This document shows positions 48,071-60,064 of a stretch of 64,000 bases of DNA, piece by piece. The stretch lies in the NCBI RefSeq assembly GCF_041296385.1, contig NC_091019.1, positions 8,145,264-8,209,263 of the forward strand, given 5' to 3'. Origin of the DNA: Aphelocoma coerulescens. Taxonomy: Eukaryota; Chordata; Aves; Passeriformes; Corvidae. The first letter of the stretch is position 1; every line of letters begins with the position of its first letter. The position numbers and the translations under genes are program-made. The notes under the pieces were generated by a model. That model searched no databases and was not told the origin of the DNA. It worked only from the letters and a program-made list of their open reading frames with translations.

Positions 48071-51003
48071 CTCCCACACCTTCTTGGAGGTGGGACGGCT
48101 CCCCCCGGCACAGCACCTGGAAAAAAACCCCCGTATATGCACACACACACCTGCACTTACCCTGCACTCTGCTGCACACCCCCCCCCCCCCCCCCCACTA
48201 ACCCCCGCCTCCATATCCCTACCATGCCACTCTCAGCTGCCCTGCCCCCACCGTCCCAGCGGGCTGGCAGCACCCACTCCTCACATGCTTCCCCATGCCT
48301 TGCATTTCCTTCCTGCCCCCTCTGTAGCCTTCCCTCTACCTGCCTTTTCTCCATTGCCTTGCATTGACTTGCTCACCCATCCCCCACCTGACTTCCTTTC
48401 ACAGTCATCTAGGTCTGGCCTTACCTTTTCTTTTCCTTCTAGGACCCTCATTGCCTTGCCTCACCTCGCCAAGCCACCACTTGCCTTGCCTTGCCCTTGA
48501 ACCCCTTGCCTTCCATTACCTTGCTCACCCCTCCCCCACCTGGAATTCAAGACCCCTTTTCAATGACATTTCTGGGCCTTGCCCTGCCCTTTCTGCTCCT
48601 CCTAGGAATCTCAAGGCTCTCAAGTATCTCCGGTGTTTCAGGATCACATGAGAGGAAGACCAGGCAAGGACACATGTTGCCACACTCATCTATACGGGCA
48701 GCCTTTGTCTGGGACCAATCTTTGCATGTCTTGAATCTTGGAAGGGCAATTCACATTTTGCCCTTGAGCTCCGGGACCAGAAGGAGAGTTCTTTTGCATA
48801 CAAAGGAAAGCAGGTAGCTCAAGTCTCTTAGGTGCAGATTAGAGATGACTCACACAGGATCAAGGCCACACAGAGCAGTTGGGCCTAGCCACTTTTGTGT
48901 ACCAGAAGTCCTTGAATGTACTTCTCACCTGCCTTGCCTCGCCTTGCCTTGGCAACGCAACAGTTTCCTTGCCTTGCCCTGCTAGCCCTCCGTAGCCTTG
49001 CATTCCCTTGCATGCCCATGCCACACCCTTGACCTGCCTACTGCTTTCCTCCAGGGCCTTGGCTTGCCGAGCCCTTCTTGTTTCTGCCTGGCCTACCCAT
49101 CAGTGGACTTTCCTTCCTCCTAGAGGCAAGCCTTGCCTCTAACTTCTGGGCCTTCTCTTGCCTACCACTCCATTTATTTCCCCCTCACTGCTCTGGCCTT
49201 GCCTACCTCTTGCTTGACTTGCCTGCAATTGCCTGCACTTGGTTTGCAGTGCCTTGCCTGCATGGAAGGCAAGGTAAAGAGTGGTAGGCAGGGCAAAGCC
49301 AGCAAGTTGTAGGTAGTGCGAGACGTAGGCAAAGGAAGCAAAGCAAGGGTAGCTTAGGAAAAACTAGGCAAGGCACTGAAGGCAAGGCAAGGCCAAGGGA
49401 CTTGCAGTGCCTTTCCTTGGGAAGGTAAGGACATAGAGCCAGTGTTGGTGGAGCAGATGTTAAGGTACCATGGGGAGGAATAGCCCAGTGAGATATTTCT
49501 CTCCTGGCCCCTTCTGTGTAGGGGCAATTGTTGGACATATTCAATACTAGAGGTGTATCAGTCCCTGGATATGTTGTATTTTGGAGGAGGGGATGCTGTT
49601 TCTTTGGAGATAGGCTTGTACTTGCTCTCTTTGGCAAGGAAAGCAGGTTTGGATGCGCTCATGAGGTGCTCTTAGGGATTTTAAAGGCTTTTCCCAACAG
49701 ACAGTTCTCTGGGTTAGAGCTGTTGAGCTTTCAGCAGGAATGCAAAGGCCAAGCTTGTGACCCTTTTTTCCTGGTGCCTTTAGTGTGTGAGCAGTCCCTG
49801 GTGCTGTTGTCTTTGGATCCTGACTCTGGGAGAGGGAAGGCTTAGGATGGTACCTAGAGCTGAGAAGGAAAGTGCTGAGGGCAGCGTGTGCGCTGCTAGT
49901 TTGAGGGGTGCAGTTGAAGTTGTAGGCAGCAAGAGCTTTCTCAGCTGGCACTGTTGTGAGCTCTGTTTTTGCCAGATGGTTTCAAGTTGGTAGGTGGACT
50001 CTGCCAGAGAGAAAAGATTTGTTTGGGCAAAGAGGTTTGTCTGGCTCTTGGAGTGTGGTGCAAAAAAGAGTCTGCTCTTGGAAGGGGAAGATTCAGGAAA
50101 ACTTTTTGTTCTGACACCGTTGATTTGAGTGCAGGGACGTTTCTAACTTGCCTCTGCCCTTGGGGTGGTTTTGAGCAGCGAAAGGTGCGTTTCCTTCTTT
50201 GGCAAGTCGTCAGTGCCATCGTGTGGTTGTTGCGATGAGTGCTGACAGTGCCCAGGAAAAAGCCAAGTGCTTCATTGGCACGGCCCCAGTCGTGTGGGAG
50301 CAGTTGGTGGAAGAACTCCGCTGTGCAGTCTGCCTCTTGGAGACGTAAAAGAATGTGTTCCTATGCATAGCGGGGAAGCAAGAGGAATCTTTTCATTGTT
50401 GGCTGTGCAGTTTCTAAGCGGCAAAAGTAAAGGCAGTTCCAGCATGGCCTCTTTCTTTCAGAACCTTTTCTGTGCCATCATGAAAATGCTCAACATGTAA
50501 CTCGCACCCATTGAACTGCATCAAAGGTCCTGGAGCTATGCACTTTCCTTCAAGCTCTATGTACCATCTCTCCACCTCTCGCGGATCCCAAACCCCTTCC
50601 AAACATCCAGCAGCTGCTTCTGCACGCAGGGAACAAATGCTAGAACAAGGCGTTGGCCTTCATAGTCCCTCTAAAATCTGTAAACTAAGCAAAACATACC
50701 AGTGACCAGCATTTTCCTTCGCAAATATATATATAGAGCATCATCACATTCTGTCAAAGTGGGTAAGTTCACCCTTGCAGTGCAGCTTTTCCAGCCGCAG
50801 TTCGGACTGAGAGATGTGCCAGGAGAGAAAGCATTTGTTGACTTTCCTTCTTCTCTGGAACACTTGATACTCGCAGTGCAATCACTTCCACACAACTTCG
50901 GTGTGCCCAGGTTCAAGCAGCTAGAGCTCACAGAGATGGGAAAGTCAGGGCAGAAGACGTTTCAAAAAAACGTTACAGCAGCATTAAAACTGTGCACAGC
51001 AGT
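48071..51003. repeat. C-rich, CCTTG tract and spacer (unit 6)
   Basis: CCTTG-rich part 48444-49414 and spacer 49415-51003. G at 50185 replaces C and is shared with unit 7. Confidence 0.8.
48179..48196. repeat. C run, 18 C
   Basis: Same length as in units 2 and 7. Confidence 0.95.
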
Positions 51004-54000
51004 CTGCAGCACTCTAGCTTACTTCTCTGACAGACATGCCATCCCATTGTGGGCTCTCACAGCTCGGTTGCAAGCTATCTTGGTTGCAAGCTACTCTTCT
51101 GAAGAAAAGAACTATAAGAAAAAGCCAATGCTGGGCTGCGCCTTCCCCTTGCTTCACGTAAAGCCACCCCATGCTGCACTCTGCACTTCCCTTCTCCGCC
51201 CCATTGACCACTGTGTTTTCTGAATCTCGAAGCCTAAAGTTCAGCGATATTGTTTCAGCGGAGGGCTGGAAGAGGAATAGGTAGCAGCACAGCTAAAAGT
51301 AGCTGTCGCTGAGCTTTCTCCTTCCCAAAGCTAATGTGAATACGGCAGGTAGGCGAGTGGCAGCTACCCTCCTCTCTCAGCTTATATGCTGCATGCACGA
51401 GCCCGGTGCTCTGCGCCGTCGTTCACCCTCTTAAGTACCCTTGTCGCGCTTTCATTCTGCCAGAGTCGAACAGTCGTCTACTTCTCGCACAGAGAGCACA
51501 GTGCCGGCAGCGCAACCCTCCAGGCGGCTGCTTCTGCCGAAAGACGCCTGGGCTATGCACTTTCCCTCTCAGTGCTAGGTAGATCTACATTCTGTCTGTG
51601 TTGTGCTCTGAATCTTAACGAAAACATTCTCAGCTAAGTCTCGCACACAGAAGAGTTTTAGGTCAACGAGCTTGCCCAAAGATTGCCCCCGTCCCTATAC
51701 AAACTTATATTTACACCCCATTCCAGTGGTAATCCTCTTTCCTTTACAGCCTGCACAGCGCTGTCAGATCGCGGTGCTCTCCGCACCTGCCTTCTCACTC
51801 CCAAGTACCAGCGCGAACCTTACAGCCTTGCAGGCAGCGAAGACACCGGTAGGCATCTCGCACAGAAGAACGGGCCAGGACGCAAAGATGGTCTTCCTTT
51901 CTCCTCGTTGTCGCCCACATTGTGGTGATGTGTTGAAAGTCTTGGCCAGCGAAAGGCTAATCCAGCAAGTGCTTCTCTCTTGACGCATTTTGCTGAGCGA
52001 GAGCTACACGGATAGTTTAGAATCTGTGAAACAGCAAGACAATGATTGCACGTCGAGCTGAGCAAAAGCCGTGCACGGCACACCGTGGCTGCGTGCAGTG
52101 TTCATGCGGAAGAGCGGCAAAGCTCCAAGCCCTCGCTGGGCTTCCGTTCTGCCCGGAGCACAGGCGGCGAAGAACGAAGCAGCTGGGCACCGGCTTCATG
52201 TAGCCAGTGGAGCGAATTGCAAATGTCCAGCCGAGAGCTGCTTCACAAGCAGATTCAGCTGAGAACGCTCTGGCTGCTTCAGAAAGGAAGGCGCAGCCCT
52301 TGCACTCCAGCACACAACCGGGCCAGAAACAGGTCCTTCAACCTTCAGTGCTGCCGACTCCATGCAGCTTGAGCACACCCAGAAGGACGCGTCCAGAAAG
52401 AAGGCGTTCTTCGAGTACCCCCCTCCTCCAAGGAGCCTCGAAACTGAGCACAACACGCTGCGGCTCGGCAGCTTCCTTCTCAGCGAGACGTACCGTCACA
52501 TTTATGCACTCTCGCAGCTCCGTTGCCCACTTGCAGCAGCTGCTGCTACCGAAGCAAAAGGCTCCAGAAGTAAAAGCCACTGCTGGGCTGCACGTTCCCT
52601 CTGCCTCACGTAAAGCAGCAGAAACTGGCCGCTGCACTCTGTCCTTCCATTCTCTGCCGCACCTGCCACTGTCATCTCTGCGTCTCCAAGCATAAACCTG
52701 GGCACAAATGCTTTCCGGGGAAAGCTGGAAGAGAAATAGGTAGCAGCACAAGTAGCTGCAAGTGGAACTTCCTGGTTTCAACTGCTAACGTGAGTCCGCA
52801 AAGAAGCGAGTGACGGCCACGCTTCCCCTTGCAGCCTGTGCGATGCGCACAGCAGCTCGGGGCTCTGCCTTCATTCCTACGCTCTCCGTACCACGGTCGC
52901 GCTTTCATTCTGCCGGAGTCGAAGCGTCGCCTACTTCTCGCACAAGAGCATTGTGCCCGCAGCGAAATGCTCCAGCCGACTGCTTCTGCCGGAACACGCC
53001 CTGGCCTATGCACTTTCCCTCGCAGCGACATACACCAGCACACTGGGTCTTTCTTGTCGTCCAAATGTAAAGGGAAAGGTTCTCCGCTCCGTCTGGCACA
53101 GAGAACAGTTTTAGGTCGACAAGCTCACCCAGAGCTCACCCTCGACGCGTGGAAACCCGCATTTGCACCCCATTCCAGCGGCAGCCCGTCCTTCCTTTAC
53201 AGCCTGCACAGCGCCGTCAGATCGCGGTGCTCTCCGCACCTGCCTTCTCACTTCCAAGTACCAGCGCGAACCTTACAGCCTTGCAGGCAGCGAAGACGCG
53301 GCGAGGCGTCTCGCACAGAAGAACGGGCCAGGACGCAAAGATGGTCTTCCTTTCTCCTCCTCCTCCTCCTCCTTGCCCGAGTGGTGGTGCTGTGCTGAAA
53401 GTCTTGGCCGGCGAAAGGCTTATGCAGCAAGTGCTTCTCTCCTGACGCATTTCGCTGAGCGAGAGAGCTGCACGGACACTTTCGACTCTGGGAAACAGCA
53501 AGACAATGATTGCACGTCGAGCTGAGCAAAAGCCGTGCACGGCACACCGTGGCTGCGTGCAGTGTTCACGCGGAAGAGCGGCAAAGCTCCAAGCCCTCGC
53601 TGGGCTTCCGTTCTGCCCGGAGCACAGGCGGCGAAGAACGAAGCAGCTGGGCACCGGCTTCATGTAGCCAGTGGAGCGAATTGCAAATGTCCAGCCGAGA
53701 GCTGCTTCACAAGCAGATTCAGCTGAGAACGCTCTGGCTGCTTCAGAAAGGAAGGCGCAGCCCTTGCACTCCAGCACACAACCGGGCCAGAAACAGGTCC
53801 TTCAACCTTCAGTGCTGCCGACTCCATGCAGCTTGAGCACACCCAGAAGGACGCGTCCAGAAAGAAGGCGTTCTTCGAGTACCCCCCTCCTCCAAGGAGC
53901 CTCGAAACTGAGCACAACACGCTGCGGCTCGGCAGCTTCCTTCTCAGCGAGACGTACCGTCACATTTATGCACTCTCGCAGCTCCGTTGCCCACTTGCAG

Positions 54001-54092
54001 CAGCTGCTGCTACCGAAGCAAAAGGCTCCAGAAGTAAAAGCCACTGCTGGGCTGCACGTTCCCTCTGCCTCACGTAAAGCAGCAGAAACTGG
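51004..54092 (+). repeat. Satellite modules C-A-B (unit 6)
   Basis: C is 51004-51713, A is 51714-53165 and B is 53166-54092. Confidence 0.85.
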
Positions 54093-54374
54093 CTACTTGT
54101 GCTGCTACCTATTTCTCTTCCAGCTTTCCCCGGAAAGCATTTGTGCCCAGGTTTATGCTTGGAGACGCAGAGATGACAGTGGCAGGTGCGGCAGAGAATG
54201 GAAGGACAGAGTGCAGCGGCCAGTTTCTGCTGCTTTACGTGAGGCAGAGGGAACGTGCAGCCCAGCAGTGGCTTTTACTTCTGGAGCCTTTTGCTTCGGT
54301 AGCAGCAGCTGCTGCAAGTGGGCAACGGAGCTGCGAGAGTGCATAAATGTGACGGTACGTCTCGCTGAGAAGGA
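54093..54374 (-). repeat. Fold-back segment (unit 6)
   Basis: Reverse complement of 52474-52755. Confidence 0.92.
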
Positions 54375-54377
54375 TAT

Positions 54378-54812
54378 AACATTCTTCGACTACAGGGAGA
54401 GTCCATGGGGCTTTTCCCATGGGGTCTCTCAAACAGATGTAGGATGCAGCTCCCTTTTTATGCCAAGTTCCCGGCCCCAGCACCCTCTTCCTTTTCCCCA
54501 CTGGCTGAGGTACTCAGGAGATACAGACTTCCCAAAGTGCCTACTCTATGCCCTCCTCTAATATGCACCCCCCTTTTGGTATTGAAAAGAAAGAAAAAGA
54601 AACTATTCCTAATTCTGTTAAGTGTTTGTTGCCTTGTTGTAGGTTCAGGAATTTAACAGGGCCTTGATTAATCAACAGTCTCTGTTGGTTACCAACAGTT
54701 CTAGAGAACTAATAGTTTCTTCTGTTACTTCACTATCGATAAGTTCCTAGCCTTGTCTACAGGCAGATTCACATGGTCTGTTTGTAAAGACTCATTCGTC
54801 TCATTCCTTTTA
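54378..54812 (-). repeat. 3' LTR, truncated (unit 7)
   Basis: Copy of 12-446. Confidence 0.75.
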
Positions 54813-54845
54813 ATCCCTCCTCTTTTTATTTTGCCTCTTTTTTCT

Positions 54846-56496
54846 TTACAAACCTTAATTACCATTGATTTAATTTTTTCTTCTTGAGTCTTCTTGGATT
54901 TTGCTATTATTTGCAGTGACATCCTCATCTATCCTTTTGTAGACATTTCTGGATCAGGTAGGCATGGCTGCTACCGGCATCCCCTTGACCACCTGCTGAA
55001 AGAGCTGCACTCAGCAAGGTGTCACACATGATAAAAAGATTAGAGTTGCTATAGCATGTAAGAGGAGAAATCATATTCATTTAGCCCATAGCTGGCCAGT
55101 TAACCATGAAAACATATCCCATTCCCATCCTTTCCACATTTGGACAGGTCCATGAGCTGACGTTATTTCCTTTGTTATTTTTTTGACCACTTTTCCGCTG
55201 TCATCTGCTTGCAAACAGCAGCTCGAGTCATTTAATTTCCCACAAACTCCTCCTTCTTCTGCTAACAGATAATCTAGTACCATCCAATGTTGAAATACCG
55301 CTTTCCTCGTTTAAGTGGGTTGGTCAGCAAGAAAGTCAAGAGCTGTGGCTGTTTGGTTGGTTATTATTTCCGAGACAGCTTGTAACCTAATTATCCCATT
55401 CAAATGATAAATGGGTTCCCAGGCATCTGGGATTAATTCCTTAGGATTCCAAGTGGCTGGTCCATCCTGTTGTGGAACTGGTTCTGGTGGCCATTCATCT
55501 TTTCCCCATTTTGGGGTGCTCCCTCCAGCCAGGGCTGCATCAGTTGACTGCTTTTCTCTAATTAAATCATCACAGATTTTGATTCCTAAGCGATTTCCCT
55601 GAACTTGTGGCAACAAAAAGAACAACGGGCTAATATACCCCATACCCATACCATATCCCTGACCAGTTTGGAGGTAACCTGAGCTAAGCATGTTGGCCAC
55701 AAATGCAATAATGTCCTTTCAAAGCCTGTGTTCCATTATCAAAGGGGCCTTTCTACCTTTTGTCATCAATTGGTGGGTCAAAATACAGCGGGATTCCTGG
55801 GCCTAACGGTCCTCCAATAGTTGCTCCACCATAAGGGTCACAGTATTTGCGTTTCCAAGCTCCCAAATGGGGTTCCCATCTACATTTACGTCTGCAAGCT
55901 GTTTGGTTGGATTTGGAGCAGAACTCACTAAGAGGGTTTGAGTTCCAATCTGGTGTTGCCATTCCCACTGATAATCATGAGCAACATGTGTTCTACTTGT
56001 GGAATTTTCGTGGGGACATCTTAAAAATAGGTGGTCAAAAAAACCCCTTGTCCCTCCCCATTGCTTTACAGGCTTCCAAATATTTTTGGTAAGTGTGTTA
56101 AGAACACTTTACCCAGCTACCATTAGTGAGCTTAACAGGTATTTGATTGCATTTGTCTTGATATTTGGAACAATTGTAAGGAGGGCAACTGGGGGTCCAA
56201 GCCCAATTGTTTAAACCCAGAGGGGAAGTAAATTCATACATGTCTTTTCCTACATAGACCCCCTCTGTCCTATTTAGGCAATAAGTGCCTGTTGGAGAAG
56301 AATGAAGTGGCCGTGAACTTCCTTCTTTGGCCCCAAATCCCGTCCTAGTATGGACCCCACCATTTAGGTTCAGCTGGGCTAGCCAACCATGGCCACTCTT
56401 CAGATCCTCCTGGCCCTCCACAGAGCCAGCAATTGCTAAGGTTAAAAACTTTTGCTACTTCTTCTCCTAAGGCTGCAAATTGATTCTCTCACACCT
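54846..56496 (-). pseudogene. env: env relic (unit 7)
   Basis: Fragments at 56421-56098, 55968-55753, 55700-55311, 55283-55077 and 54928-54725, with breaks identical to unit 1. Confidence 0.85.
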
Positions 56497-56667
56497 GGCC
56501 TAAACTCAGCTGACCATATAAAAGTAGAATTATTAATGAAAATATTTTAATTGTGTGATCTAGTTAGCTAGTCTAATTTTCATGTTGTCTTCTGCACCAC
56601 CTGTGGCAAATGAAGACACATAAAACCACTTAACCTAAAACAATGGCCGCAAGTATTAGCCCCCCAG

Positions 56668-57131
56668 TGAGGAGACAGAGGCATCCTACAACATTCTTCA
56701 ACTACAGGGAGAGGCCATGGGGCTTTTCCTGTGCAGTCTCTCTCAAATGATTGTGGGACACTACTCCCATTTTATGCTAAGTTCCCAGCCATAGCACCCT
56801 CTTCCTTTTCCCCTTTGGCTGAGGTACTCAGGAGGTAAAGACTTCCTGAATTGCCTACTCTATGCCCCCATGTAATATGCACCCCCCTTTTGGTATAGAA
56901 AAGGAGGAAGAAGAAACTATTCCTAATTCTATTAAGCCTTTGTTGCCTTGCTCTAGGTTCAGGAATTTAACAGGGCCTTGGCTGAGCAACAGTCTCTGTT
57001 GATTAGTAACAGTTTCTAAAACTAATACTTTCTTCTATTACTTCCCTATCTGTTACTGCTCTATGCTAGCCTTGTCTAAGAGTGGATTCACACAGTCTGT
57101 TTGTAAAGACACATCCATCTTACTCCTTTCA
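56668..57131 (-). repeat. 5' LTR (unit 7)
   Basis: Copy of 2302-2765. Confidence 0.7.
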
Positions 57132-60064
57132 CTCCCACACCTTCTTGGAGGTGGGACGGCTCCCCCCGGCACAGCACCTGGAAAAAAACCCCCGTATATG
57201 CACACACACACCTGCACTTACCCTGCACTCTGCTGCACACCCCCCCCCCCCCCCCCCACTAACCCCCGCCTCCATATCCCTACCATGCCACTCTCAGCTG
57301 CCCTGCCCCCACCGTCCCAGCGGGCTGGCAGCACCCACTCCTCACATGCTTCCCCATGCCTTGCATTTCCTTCCTGCCCCCTCTGTAGCCTTCCCTCTAC
57401 CTGCCTTTTCTCCATTGCCTTGCATTGACTTGCTCACCCATCCCCCACCTGACTTCCTTTCACAGTCATCTAGGTCTGGCCTTACCTTTTCTTTTCCTTC
57501 TAGGACCCTCATTGCCTTGCCTCACCTCGCCAAGCCACCACTTGCCTTGCCTTGCCCTTGAACCCCTTGCCTTCCATTACCTTGCTCACCCCTCCCCCAC
57601 CTGGAATTCAAGACCCCTTTTCAATGACATTTCTGGGCCTTGCCCTGCCCTTTCTGCTCCTCCTAGGAATCTCAAGGCTCTCAAGTATCTCCGGTGTTTC
57701 AGGATCACATGAGAGGAAGACCAGGCAAGGACACATGTTGCCACACTCATCTATACGGGCAGCCTTTGTCTGGGACCAATCTTTGCATGTCTTGAATCTT
57801 GGAAGGGCAATTCACATTTTGCCCTTGAGCTCCGGGACCAGAAGGAGAGTTCTTTTGCATACAAAGGAAAGCAGGTAGCTCAAGTCTCTTAGGTGCAGAT
57901 TAGAGATGACTCACACAGGATCAAGGCCACACAGAGCAGTTGGGCCTAGCCACTTTTGTGTACCAGAAGTCCTTGAATGTACTTCTCACCTGCCTTGCCT
58001 CGCCTTGCCTTGGCAACGCAACAGTTTCCTTGCCTTGCCCTGCTAGCCCTCCGTAGCCTTGCATTCCCTTGCATGCCCATGCCACACCCTTGACCTGCCT
58101 ACTGCTTTCCTCCAGGGCCTTGGCTTGCCGAGCCCTTCTTGTTTCTGCCTGGCCTACCCATCAGTGGACTTTCCTTCCTCCTAGAGGCAAGCCTTGCCTC
58201 TAACTTCTGGGCCTTCTCTTGCCTACCACTCCATTTATTTCCCCCTCACTGCTCTGGCCTTGCCTACCTCTTGCTTGACTTGCCTGCAATTGCCTGCACT
58301 TGGTTTGCAGTGCCTTGCCTGCATGGAAGGCAAGGTAAAGAGTGGTAGGCAGGGCAAAGCCAGCAAGTTGTAGGTAGTGCGAGACGTAGGCAAAGGAAGC
58401 AAAGCAAGGGTAGCTTAGGAAAAACTAGGCAAGGCACTGAAGGCAAGGCAAGGCCAAGGGACTTGCAGTGCCTTTCCTTGGGAAGGTAAGGACATAGAGC
58501 CAGTGTTGGTGGAGCAGATGTTAAGGTACCATGGGGAGGAATAGCCCAGTGAGATATTTCTCTCCTGGCCCCTTCTGTGTAGGGGCAATTGTTGGACATA
58601 TTCAATACTAGAGGTGTATCAGTCCCTGGATATGTTGTATTTTGGAGGAGGGGATGCTGTTTCTTTGGAGATAGGCTTGTACTTGCTCTCTTTGGCAAGG
58701 AAAGCAGGTTTGGATGCGCTCATGAGGTGCTCTTAGGGATTTTAAAGGCTTTTCCCAACAGACAGTTCTCTGGGTTAGAGCTGTTGAGCTTTCAGCAGGA
58801 ATGCAAAGGCCAAGCTTGTGACCCTTTTTTCCTGGTGCCTTTAGTGTGTGAGCAGTCCCTGGTGCTGTTGTCTTTGGATCCTGACTCTGGGAGAGGGAAG
58901 GCTTAGGATGGTACCTAGAGCTGAGAAGGAAAGTGCTGAGGGCAGCGTGTGCGCTGCTAGTTTGAGGGGTGCAGTTGAAGTTGTAGGCAGCAAGAGCTTT
59001 CTCAGCTGGCACTGTTGTGAGCTCTGTTTTTGCCAGATGGTTTCAAGTTGGTAGGTGGACTCTGCCAGAGAGAAAAGATTTGTTTGGGCAAAGAGGTTTG
59101 TCTGGCTCTTGGAGTGTGGTGCAAAAAAGAGTCTGCTCTTGGAAGGGGAAGATTCAGGAAAACTTTTTGTTCTGACACCGTTGATTTGAGTGCAGGGACG
59201 TTTCTAACTTGCCTCTGCCCTTGGGGTGGTTTTGAGCAGCGAAAGGTGCGTTTCCTTCTTTGGCAAGTCGTCAGTGCCATCGTGTGGTTGTTGCGATGAG
59301 TGCTGACAGTGCCCAGGAAAAAGCCAAGTGCTTCATTGGCACGGCCCCAGTCGTGTGGGAGCAGTTGGTGGAAGAACTCCGCTGTGCAGTCTGCCTCTTG
59401 GAGACGTAAAAGAATGTGTTCCTATGCATAGCGGGGAAGCAAGAGGAATCTTTTCATTGTTGGCTGTGCAGTTTCTAAGCGGCAAAAGTAAAGGCAGTTC
59501 CAGCATGGCCTCTTTCTTTCAGAACCTTTTCTGTGCCATCATGAAAATGCTCAACATGTAACTCGCACCCATTGAACTGCATCAAAGGTCCTGGAGCTAT
59601 GCACTTTCCTTCAAGCTCTATGTACCATCTCTCCACCTCTCGCGGATCCCAAACCCCTTCCAAACATCCAGCAGCTGCTTCTGCACGCAGGGAACAAATG
59701 CTAGAACAAGGCGTTGGCCTTCATAGTCCCTCTAAAATCTGTAAACTAAGCAAAACATACCAGTGACCAGCATTTTCCTTCGCAAATATATATATAGAGC
59801 ATCATCACATTCTGTCAAAGTGGGTAAGTTCACCCTTGCAGTGCAGCTTTTCCAGCCGCAGTTCGGACTGAGAGATGTGCCAGGAGAGAAAGCATTTGTT
59901 GACTTTCCTTCTTCTCTGGAACACTTGATACTCGCAGTGCAATCACTTCCACACAACTTCGGTGTGCCCAGGTTCAAGCAGCTAGAGCTCACAGAGATGG
60001 GAAAGTCAGGGCAGAAGACGTTTCAAAAAAACGTTACAGCAGCATTAAAACTGTGCACAGCAGT
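57132..60064. repeat. C-rich, CCTTG tract and spacer (unit 7)
   Basis: CCTTG-rich part 57505-58475 and spacer 58476-60064. G at 59246 is shared with unit 6. Confidence 0.8.
57240..57257. repeat. C run, 18 C
   Basis: Same length as in unit 6, consistent with their shared single-base variant. Confidence 0.95.

Larger units (their letters stand above)
45306..54366 (+). repeat. Array unit 6 (9061 bp)
   Basis: Full copy with 18 C in the C run. It carries G at 50185 where units 1 to 5 have C, a variant shared only with unit 7. Confidence 0.95.
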
